Assembly: GCF_021462225.1 (NCBI RefSeq)
Contig: NC_061798.1
Location: forward strand, 18,808,820-18,872,819
From: Girardinichthys multiradiatus
Lineage: Eukaryota; Chordata; Actinopteri; Cyprinodontiformes; Goodeidae
Reading direction: 5' to 3'
DNA length: 64,000 nucleotides
Within the stretch, counting starts at the first letter, position 1; each line of letters begins with the position of its first letter. A program made the translations under genes and the position numbers. Below the pieces are notes generated by a model, which saw only the letters and a program-made list of their open reading frames with translations, had not been told where the DNA came from and ran no database searches. This document shows, piece after piece, positions 11,771 to 23,700 of the stretch.

Positions 11771-14700
11771 ATGTTTTCTCTGGCTGTGTTTTTGCTTTGC
11801 GCGGCCACCTCTGTCGCAGCCTCTGCCAAAGGTGAGTTCGTGGGCTGTTGGGATGTTCAGATTTTAAATGACAGCTGAATGAGATTTCTCGTGAGACAAA
11901 GACAGCTGGTTCAATCTGAGCCTGCAAAACGATTCTTACTTCGACACTTTGAGAACTTGGAAGTTGTTGACTTTGAGTAGTTTTAATATTTTCAAGCTTC
12001 GTGTATTTGAGTCTGGACTTGGGAGGAAAAAAAGTGACTGAATGAATGGATCCTGGTTTAGAATCACCATCATATGCATGGTCAAAGTGGGAGCTCAGAT
12101 CTGAGAAGAGCTTGAAAACCAATACTGGGAAAAAACAATCAGAACGATGCAACTAAAAGTATAAGATTACCCTACTGTTAGTTTACTTTTGAAGTCCCTG
12201 AAATATTTAAGGCGGTTGATATAGCAAACTTAATCCTGAATTACATTTGGTGTAACTGAGCGCAGCCGAGCAGTGATGAAATCAGAAAGTGACACGTCAG
12301 TCACTTCTGATTTCCTTCATGGCTAAATGGCACATCTATCAGGAGGTTTGTCATTAATGCAGCAGATTATCTCCTCTCACCCGAAACACACCCAGTTCAA
12401 TGATTGAAACAGCTCCTTGTCCACTTCTGAAAAATACGAAGAGATGAAAAAGAACAAGGAGTAAGTCCTAAAAAGAGGTGTCTGAATTACAGTTAAGCCC
12501 GAAATATTATATCTAAAATTATTATTTTCATTTCACCAAGAAGTTTATTTCTGATAGAACAATGTAAAAGAAGCATCCGTTTTTAAAAGAATTATCTGTT
12601 TTCATGTACATTTTATTACAAAATCTTATGTCGAAAATAATTTCTACCCTTACAATAATCAGAGGAAAAATCTTTATTAACATTGCAGCAATCAAACCCC
12701 CTTCTAATAACTGCTGATCAGGATTTTGCATGTTTCCACTGGTATTTTTGTGATTTATTTTTGAGGATGAGCTCGAAGTTTTTACGGTTGGATGGCCTCC
12801 TTCTCATCACCCTAATCTTTAGTCGCTCTCAGATTCTTTCAGCTTCAAGTTGGGACTCTGGCTGAGCCACTCCAAAATGTTAATATTACGTCAATTAAGA
12901 AGAAATATGTTGGTCCAATTAAAAGATTTATTTAACTCTAAATCTGCCAAATGCCTTCAGATGACATTTGTTGTGAAGATAGCTTTTTAAATAAGAACAT
13001 GTCAGTGGTTCCATCTGTACACCGACAAAGCAGATCATCCTACACAAGAATTAAACCCACAAAGTTGAGTCAGTTTTGAAGGTTGTGATAAGTCTGAAGC
13101 TTTGTGTTTGACTGTGAAGAGAACATTTATGCACAGAGAAGAGGTCTTCATATAAATCCATGTAAATACATAAAAGTTGCAAGGAAAGTCTTTTCTTAGT
13201 ATTAAAAATAAAGACATGCCTTTTATTTTGAGAAAGAAACCGAATTTTACCCACATTTCTTTACCAATTCCTCAACATGAGATTTTAAGGACAGAAAATC
13301 AAGATTAGTAGGTATTTTGTAATCAGACACTTCATTTATGTAATGCCTAAACTGCAAATAGTTGTGACGGGTGGAAGATTGAAAGACCTCTATGTTGAGC
13401 TGGAAAAGTGGGTTTGGTTTTTTAGCATCTTAATTAGTTTAGAATTCCACAAACAACCATACATTTCTAGAAACATAAATAACTAAATTGCTCTTCAGTT
13501 TCATATACTAAATAGTAATTTTACCTTAACAGTGATAAGTTGGCAAAGCTGAGAGTTTCATTGTAGCGCCCTATCGTTATGAATTTGTTTTGATCTACAT
13601 TTCCTGTTTTTTCAGGTGCTGCTGCTGCTGCTGGGCCCCGACTGAACAACAACCAGCTGTACAAATTCAGCTACACCACCGAGCTCCTGCTGGACAAGGC
13701 TCGGGGGTCAAAGGATGGCAGCGCTGGCTACAGAATCTCAACCGACGTCAACATTAATCTAGTTCGGAGAGATCCGAGCAACAAGGACGACCAGCTGATT
13801 CAGCTGGCTGTATGTGGGGCCAAAAGTTACCTGCATGATTTTTTTTTTTTTTTAAAATAAGGGTTGCTTTCTTAATAAAAACACTTTCGATGCTTTTTCT
13901 TAAAAGAGGTTACTCTCTTTAACAGATCTCAAATGTGCAGATTGAGCCTGTGTCTCAGCGGTCAGACAGGAACAGCGTCCTCCATGGATCCACAACCGAA
14001 AGCATCTTGGGAAAAACCAAACTAGCAGCTCTGACAAAACCTTTCCTGGTGCATCTGAAAAATGGAAAGGTGAGAACATCAACACTGCCAATTATTTAAG
14101 AATTAGCCTACAATTTCTTGCAACGATATTAAAGATAGTGTTCAGATACGTTTGTGACCCTAGATATAACACACCTTTTACTAAAGCCAGAGAGTAATCT
14201 TAAGAAAAGTTATCAGTAGTACACTGTTACTAATACGCAGGCATGTGCGGGGGTGGAGGAAAGCCAGACAGTTGTCTTCAGAGCATTATAAAGTGTGTTT
14301 TTTTTTTTTACTGTGTTAAAGTGATGATGCTGGCAGGGGAAATACCTGAAATGTGTGTGTTTATCAAAGGTCAGCTGGTTCAGAAGATCAATGTCTGAAT
14401 TTATGAATGAGTCATAGTAAAAGAAAGACTGTAGGGTGATGGAAGATTATCTGACTGAGGTAAAATATTAGTGTGAATTATGTTAGTGTCTTTGACAGCC
14501 TCTTGAGTCCAGATGTACATAGAATCTGAAATGACGTAAACTTTAAAGGAGGACTTAATGTTGTCGGTAAAAGATTTTGTATTTGAAATGTTTTATTGTT
14601 ATTTATTAATTCCATTCAAGACTTTTGCTGGTTCTAAAAAAGTTAAAAAAGATGTTGAGCCTTAATTAAAATGTTCAAAAGTAGTTCTACTCCAATCAAT

Positions 14701-17700
14701 TTTTTTGTTTAATTCCAGATCTGTTTTTCTTGTAAAGCTCATTATGTATTTTTAGTTGATTCCAGATTAGCTGTCAAATTATATTGTAGGATGATACATA
14801 AGAACATAAAATATTTTTCCAGATTTTTTACCCTGAGCATTCAAAACTTATATATTGACAAGAGGCTACGTCACACTGTGTGTACGAGAGAAGACTAGAT
14901 AAGAACATATTTAAACTGCCTCCAGTATTTTATATTGGCAGGGTTGGTGCTGCTAAAATTTCAGTCTTGTTTCCTATGCCCTGAAATAATTTTAGATTTT
15001 TACCATAACTGTGATATTTCTCAATTGATGCCAACATTTCCAAATCCAGCATTTTCCATGGTGGACAACTTGAAAAGGGACAGATTGCTTTACCCTGGCC
15101 GTTCCATTATCTTGCGCTCCTGCAACCTAATTTAACCACAGACGATGTCCTAACGTATAGAAAATACTCAACCCTTAAAATAGTTTCTTACTCCTCTGTG
15201 ATTTCTCTGACTGAATTTTGAACACCTCACTGACACTGAAAATGGCTAACTTTGAGACTTCTTCACTCAGTAACAGCACCCACACTCTGGAGTGCTGTCA
15301 GCAAGACCTGATAGATCTTAAATATGTTGTTTTTACTGATTCTAAAAAAAACCAAAACTAAATAATAAGATTTAGATGTTTCCAAATGGCCATTTAATCT
15401 GTAATAGGCCACCACACAAAAAATCATCAAATCCCTGTCACCAGCGGATTACTCAGTGCAACATTATTTAAAAGTTATAGTAAATGCATTGTTTTTATTA
15501 AAACTTGCTATCTGATTTGATCATTTGCATTTTAGATCAAGACCATGTTTTTTTTTTTTCCCTTTACAAGCAACCTAGTAAGTTTTTCCAGCTCTCTATT
15601 TCTGTACTTGTTTTTTTTTTTTTTATCTGTATTTTGGATTTACATAAATTGTCTTTAAAAGGCTCAAGAGGCTGGCTGGTCACCTTCTTCAAAAAACTAA
15701 TGTAGTTTTATTTCTCACATTTTTTTTAACAGAAATATAATAATTGAAAAGAATTTATAATTATTTGTCATTAGCACAGTTTATTTAGGATGTACAGTGT
15801 ACTTTGTTGGATTTGCCTTTGATCTGTCATCTTTCTGTTCAGGATATTACAAAACAAGATTATTTCTTCAAAGTAAAATAACATGGTTTAAGATAATAAA
15901 TTGTCATATTATCTAACTACTGTTTAGAAACCTGCTACTTATATCTGCAGTAAGCTGCTTTAAAGCTTGGGAAATGCCTAAAAATCAGTCTCTGCCAAAG
16001 CTTTCCTACTGCCTTGCAAGTAACAGTTTGTTCTTCCATAGCTTAGAGCAGACCTTTTTAAAAGATTTAAAAATACTTTATCCCACAATAAGCAGCTCTT
16101 ACACCATACTCAAGAACTTTTCTAAATGATTTTCTTTGAGAAAATGCCATCCATTTGACTTCCAGCCTTTTCTACAGTGCTGGCAGTGATTTTAAGGTTT
16201 GCTCCGTTCTGTTTGTCAGTCAAACAGACAGATGAGTTTCCACTTGTGTTATTGGATTATTTATACCAATGTCAGGGAGGGGGAGGAATAACACACAGTA
16301 GCAGCAGACAGCCTATTTATGGAGGTCCAATGTGATATTGTGACTGAGTACCAAAAATAAACATCATACTGTAAAGGAAACATTGTAGGGTGATGTAAAT
16401 GACTGCTTTCTACATTCATTACCAGGACACTGTGTGTCACTGAGTTAAACCAAACCCCTGTTTGAAGAAGTTTGTGGGGTGACTTCTTCATTATGAACAG
16501 TAGCCTATACACAGTTTTAAAGGGACTTGTGCACCTACAATAGTTTTCAAAAGTGTTTTAATTCCAGTAAATTTTATTTTACTCACTGCAACTTTGTGTT
16601 TCATTTTGTCTCTAAACAAATGCTGGTGGGTGACGTGGCAAAACTATGATGTGTTTTTCTTCTTGTTTAGTTTTTTTTTTAACAGCAAAATCAAGGTCAT
16701 ATTTTTTATTTTTATCTTTTATATTCTTATATTTTAAGTTTCTTTTATTATAACATAGCTTTTAGAGAACAACATATGCCAGAGGCGAAAGGACATCTTT
16801 GTGCTTGCCAATTTGTGTCAAGTAGAAATCAAATTTTGTCAATAATTCGATATATTTAATACTTAGAATACACTCAGTCTCATATTTATATTTGCCTCAT
16901 TTGCAAAATAAGTTTAAATTGTAAATACCATAAAAGGGATATCCTTTAGAGACTATTAGTGAATTACCATTACCGCCAGTCATGGTCTCAACAGTTTACT
17001 ATGAAAAGTTAGCAGTCAAGTTTATACTCCTAATTTGACTAATGATCATTATATTGCAGTTAAATGGCACAAAGCACACTCATTGCCAAGATAGGTATTT
17101 TGTTACCATTAGAGGTTCAGTAGCAAAATATGTTCTGATGATCATTTCCTTAAAGTGTCCTTATATATGGTTGATTTTTTAAAATTATTATTATTGTTCT
17201 TAGCCTCAGTTAGAAGTAGATGGCAGATCTTCTGAGAGTCAGAAGATCTGCCATCTAGCTATGAGTAGCTATGACTGACTCATTCAGTGAATAGAGGCGG
17301 TAATGCTGTGGCAGTCCAAGTGTGTTTTTGGTTTGGACTCCAGAGAGTAATATATAATGTAAATAGTGTCTGATGTCACAACAATGCACTAGTGTTTTTC
17401 TATTGGTCAAAGTTTTGATACATATTATTTCAAAACATATTTTTCGTTTTAACGTGTTGCTTTTTTTTTACACATCCCATGCAGACCAAAGCTTTCTACT
17501 CCTACTGGGCAGAACCTGCAACCATCAAGAATCTAAAAAGAGGCATCACCAGCTTACTGCAGTTTCAGACCCATACCGGGAAGGTTGTTGAGGTGAAGAG
17601 CATTGGAATTATTTTATCAGAATTGATTATATAATTTTTTTATGCTTGCAAAAAGGTAAACAAACTCAAACACTGTATTCACACAGAATGATGTGTCTGG

Positions 17701-20700
17701 GAGGTGTACGGTTCAGTATCAAGCAACAGAAGGTCAAGTTACAAGAACCAAACTCCTGGAAACTTGTAAAACTTCAGATATCGGATTTACCACACATAGT
17801 AAGGTTAGTCAGCATCCAGAACAACTCCTCATCTTAAAAAAAGAATAATGGAATGAATAACGTTATGGATTGTTTAAATGTTATCTGATTTCTGCTCCCA
17901 TTCAGGTATTGGGTGTAAGCAGGAAGTCCAGTTCTGTTACAGTGTTTAAACTTGAAGATGGTTTCATTCAGTCAGCCGTGGCTGAAGAAACTCACTCTCT
18001 GGCCGTTGATGCTCGCCGATCCACTGCTGCTAAAATTGTATCCAGGTAACAATGTAATTTAGGGTGATCTACAAGAAATCAAATGTGATATGTGCAACAG
18101 GTTTTTTTTATTGGTTTTCAAATTGTTTAAAATCATCTATAGAAAATATAAAAAACTGTACAGTATGGAACCTTATAATTAGCCCTGTTGTCCTGTGAAT
18201 GAAAACTCCATATGTGCATATTGCTGTTTCCCAGACAAACCCTGCTGCTGGTAGGTAAAGAGGCTGGACCACTTGAGGTGGCTGGAAAAGATGTCGCTGG
18301 GGTTGTCAAGTCAATAGATGGCAAACTGGCAGCTGTTGGAATTGTTCCTGAGAAGCTAAAAACCCAATGCAAAGGCTGTCCGTCAGTGAGTACATGTTCG
18401 TTTTCACATAATACAGCTTCACCTTATAATTGTACACAGAGATGGCTTGGTTTTTAAAGTACTGCAAGGTGTCAACAGTTCGTTCATTTATTTGACTTCC
18501 TGAAAGCCATAAGGAATCTTTAACATTTCCTTACTGGGTAAATATGATGTTTTAGAGCCAGAAAACTTTCTAGAAGATTTGAAATTATTAAACAAAATAA
18601 ATCACTATTGAACTTTCCAATGTTTTTAAAAGCAGGTAAATAATTTTAAAATGCTAATTGCTTGTGTGTAGAAAAGATACTTTTAGACACTTCCGCTCAC
18701 TGTTGCTATATTTTACAATACAGCTGCACTGTTGGCTACTTTTTTTAAATTATTACATAGTTATTAACTTCCAGCATGGAAACAAAGCCCACGACAACTG
18801 GTAAATAAAGAGTTGTTCAAATGATAGGCTTACGTCCTTTAAGCAGCTCCTAAAATGTCTTTTTGTAGCTGTATCCTATTTTAAATGCTTGCCATCAGGT
18901 ACTCATGATGGTAGCAGCTAAACAGCAATTTTATTTAATGCTCTGATTTAAAAAGAAAAGAATGGTACATGAGTCATTGTGATTCTTCTTCAGGTCTAAT
19001 CTTGTTTTTTGTGCATTCTCTGACTGTGGGAAAATAGTTGGATAAGTCTTTATGACAAAAATACTTTTTATCGCAGTGTAGTACTAATCAGACAGTGTAT
19101 TTTTGTACTTGGAACACTGACTGAAGATGATATGTCCTCTAATCCTTTTCTGCCCTCTATGCTTCCCCCTCTTAGCTCTTTGAACATTGGCAGGCAGTGA
19201 AGAAGCAGCTGGAGCCAGCAAGCCTGTCCAAAGCCACGGCTCCTCGCAGCTTCCTGGGCCTCGTCCAGAGCATTAGGAAGGCGTCCAAGGACGAGATCCT
19301 CAAAGTGCTGAAAAGTGCCAGCAAGACAACCCTGTAAACCATATCCTCCTTCCTTTTATAGATTTTATTTCCCTACGTCTCACACTTACTTAAAGACTGT
19401 AGGTTACTCAAATGTTAAATTGTAAGAATTTGCGAACACAACCATCTTACCAAAGTGTCAGCATTACTTTCTACTTCTGTCAGACCTCAGGTGGTAGATG
19501 CTGTGACCTCTTCTCAAACTCCTGCATCTCTGGATGCCATGCTTGAGTTTCTTAATTTCACCGATGGGAAGGGTTTGGTTCTGCAGGAGCGTTTTCTCTA
19601 TGCATGTGGCTTTGCCTCACATCCCAACGAGAGAATGCTCCAGGCTCTGCTGGTAAGTGTAGTGCAGATCTTTGACATGTGTGAAACCAAAAAGAAAAAT
19701 GTTACATGATTTTTAAAATGTTTTTGGAAAAAATGAAACTGCAATACAAGGCTCACGTTTCACATTCAATCAGATCACTGAGTCAAAACTTTGTAGAATT
19801 ACACTTTCATCTCTTCTGAGGTTTGCCTTTTTCATCTTCTAATGGGTTTTCTTCCTGGACTGCTGTGAATCAGGCCCACACATCTTCCCTACAATACTGT
19901 CTCCACAGCATAATGGTGCCACCACCATGTTTCAATGTGAGGAGGATGTGTTCAGTGTAATGTGCCACACATACTTTTTGGCCAAAAACATTTTTTTTCT
20001 CATGTTACTAGAGCACCTCCTATATGTTTGTTGTGTCTGGTACATGGTTTTTGAAAGATTAGGCAAATGGGTATTTTTTTAATAGTTTTCTTTCGAAATG
20101 TTTGTCATGTCATTCTTCAATAAAGGCCATATTTTAGTAGTGCATTACTAGTAGTTGTCCTGTCGACATTTCTTCCAGCGTGAACATGTGCATCTTGGCT
20201 GCTTCTCTGCCCAATGTTCTTTGCCCAGCTCGTTAGTTTAGGTAAATGGCCTTGTGTTAGTAGGTTTGCAGGGGTGTCATACTATTTTTATTTATAAATG
20301 ATTAATCTAGCCATACATGGTGAGATGTTCATGGCTTGGAACTCTGTTTTATAACCTAACTCTGCTTTAAACCTCTCCACAACCTTCTCCCTGATGTATC
20401 TGATGTGTTCCTTGGTCACTATTATGCTTAGTTCACTAATGTTCTTCAACAAACCTCTGAGGCCTTCACAGAAAGCTGGAATATACCTATAATATGTGTA
20501 TCATACTATATAAAGTATCCATAGGACGTCTGCAATTACTAGTTAGATGACTTCTAGAGGTAAATGTTTGCAGTGCATTTTACTTTATTTTTAGGGGTAT
20601 CAGTGTAACTGTGCCTGAATAGAAATGCATCCCATCCTTATCATTTTTATTAATAAACAAATTAGAAATTTTGTATCCTTTTTCTTCCACTTCACAATTA

Positions 20701-23700
20701 TACTCTTATATGTGGTCTATCCCATTAAACCTCAATAACGTTTACTGAGGTTTGTGGTCAACAAAAAGAAAAAGTTGTATAAATATATTCCCAAGGTTCT
20801 GTAAGTACAGTACTTTTCAGTTAACTTCAACAAGTCTCTTTGTGTTTTTAGAACATTGCTAAAGGAAAGATCGGCAGCACAGATATCAAGGAATCAGTGG
20901 TGATTATTATGGGAGCTCTGGTCCGTAAGCTGTGTCTGAAAGGAAGCTGCGATTTACCGGTGAGCTTCCAAGAAGATCATTTAAACAAGTTAAAGTAAAC
21001 AAATATTCATCCTTTGTTGTAAACTTGTTTATGTTGCCAGAATGTGCACAGTTATTTGGAAAGATGCTTTATTTATACACGTTTCCTTTTAGACAGTGGT
21101 GCAGGTGAAGAAGATGATTTTAGAAGGTCCAGAAAGCACACAGGTTGAGTCTGAGGTCCAGACGTACCTTCTGGCACTGAAGAACTCTCTGCTCCCTGAG
21201 GCCATTCCCATCCTCACCAAGTTTGCAGAGTCAGAGGTGGGATCTTACAGCATCATTGCTCTCACTGCCCTGGAGAGATATGATGTCAGCCTCATTAACC
21301 CTAAGGTAAACCACAGCAAACATCACAGCTCATTTTATGGGTTTTACTCATGTGCAGGTAAGAAGATTGACCCCAAACCCTTTTTTTATTTTTCTTCTTG
21401 TTACCTTCCAGGTCAAACAGACAGTGAACAGGGTTTATCACCAGAACAGGCGAATTTATGAGAAGAACGTGAGAGCTGCTGCTGCTGATGTCATCCTCAG
21501 TAGCAACCCCTCATACATCGAGGTAAAAAATCTGCTTCTGTCCATCGGAAACCTGCCGCATGAGATGAACAAGTACATGCTGTCGAAGATCCAGGACATC
21601 CTTCGCTTCCAAATGCCTGCCAGGTGTGGTATACCTCACCCCAGATTGACAAAACTGACAAAGCAGTCAATCTAAGAAACAATAAAAATAAACACATACA
21701 TAGAGCATAATAATAGTCTAATAACATGAACTCCTTGTATTTCTCCAGCAAAATTGTACGAAAAGCTTTGGAGGACATGATTTCCCATAACTATGATCGC
21801 TTCGCTAAAGTTGGATCATCGTCTGCATTTTCAGGGTTCATGGCCCGTAAGTAACTGGAAAAAACGGTTTGGGTTTTCTTTTCAAAAAATGTTGTAAGGT
21901 GCGTTGCAAAAGTATTCATAACCTTTGATTGTGTTTTTTTTGTACTTTCTGTCAAGCTTCAATGTATTTTACTGGGTGACAGACAAACATAAAGTTGCAC
22001 ATAACAGCTGTAAGTCTTTACCAGCTATCTATGAACTGTAAACATCTAAGGACTGAAATTTCTGCCCATTCTTTTTTGCGAAGTAGCTCAAGCTCAGTCA
22101 GGTTGGATAGAAAGTGTCTGAACATCAGTTTTCAAGTCTTGCCACAGATTTTAAATGGGATTTAGGCCTGGATGTGAATATGCTTTTATATAAACCATTA
22201 AATCTCTGACATTGTTCACCTGGATGGCGAAGCTGGGTTTTATTTATCGGTACCAGATTAAAAGGGTGACGAATACATTTAAATGCCACACTCAGATTCT
22301 TACCAGTAATAAAATTGAAAAACCCTGTATCCCTTTCCACTATATATATTTGTGACTTTGTGTTAATGTGCTGTATAAAATCCCTGTTAAATATATTAAG
22401 GTTTTTGGTTTTAATGTTGCAAAATGTGACAAACATTTAAAAGTTATGGATGCTTTTGCAAGTCACTGCAATTACTTGCGATATGATTTCTACAGGCCAC
22501 AAATTGGTGAAAATAGGAAAATCAAAGCTGGCAAAATTATCACATTTTGACAACACACAAGGACATTTTATTTAACTCTTAAATGAATAACAAAAAGAAA
22601 AAAAAACACTGTTTCCACAGAATCTCCTGATGTGACCTCCACATACAGTTTGGACATCCTGTACTCGGGCTCTGGGATCCTCAGAAGAAGCAACATGAAT
22701 ATTTATGGTTCAAGTCAAGGTTCAATGCTACATGGACTGCAGGTGCACACACAAGGACACACAAATTTTATTTTTATTTTGGTGAAAAGCTGGTTTGTTC
22801 TAAATATCTGTTCTGATATTGATTTTGCCTGTCAGGTGGCGATTGAGGCTCAGGGTCTGGAGTCCCTGATCGCTGCCACTGCTGATGAAGGGGAGGAGGA
22901 CCTGGAGTCTTTTGCTGGTATGTCAGCTCTGCTGTTTGATGTACAGCTGCGACCCGTCACGTTCTTCAAGGGTTACAGTGACCTCATGGCCAAAATGTTC
23001 TCCATGACCGGGGAACCAATGAACGTGGTGAAAGGACTCATCCTCCTGACCGATCACTCCGAGGTACACGGATTGTGAAGGCAGATTGTTTGTGTATTTT
23101 TAAAGTTGAAATCTATTCAAAACATTTATGTAAAATCAACAGTAATTGTTCATAACAATATCATAAAAGTCCATGTTTATTCCTTTTTTAAAAAACAACA
23201 ATAATGGAGTTAAATATAACTTATCAAGCTCGTTAGCAAAGGCAGATCAGAAAAAGCCTTTCACAAACCATTTTTAACATGTGCACTATAAAGTGTCTAT
23301 TAATTCACAAATATGGTGCATATGCAGCTCCTCTCACCATAGCTTTGGTATTTCCGTGTCAAGCCCCCAGCAGCTTTAGCATTACACTTGTCTGAATGCT
23401 ATCACTTTAAAAGGCTGTTGAAGCCATTATTGTCTTATTTCTGAAAAGAGGTTGTCCATTTTGACTTCTGTGGCTTTTCTGTTACAGTTCCTGCTAAAGA
23501 AGTTGTTTAAATCTAAACGGTTCAACACTATCTGAATGTCAATCACAGTAAGTTATGTAGTGCTGATTTGGTTCTGGCCATATTTATTGGCGCCTCCGAA
23601 AGTGCGGAAAAATGCTTAAAATAAATTCAGCTATCATGCAGAAAGATCCATAATGACCCACCAGCAGTTTCCTGGTATTTCAAGGAGTTCATGTTGTGGT

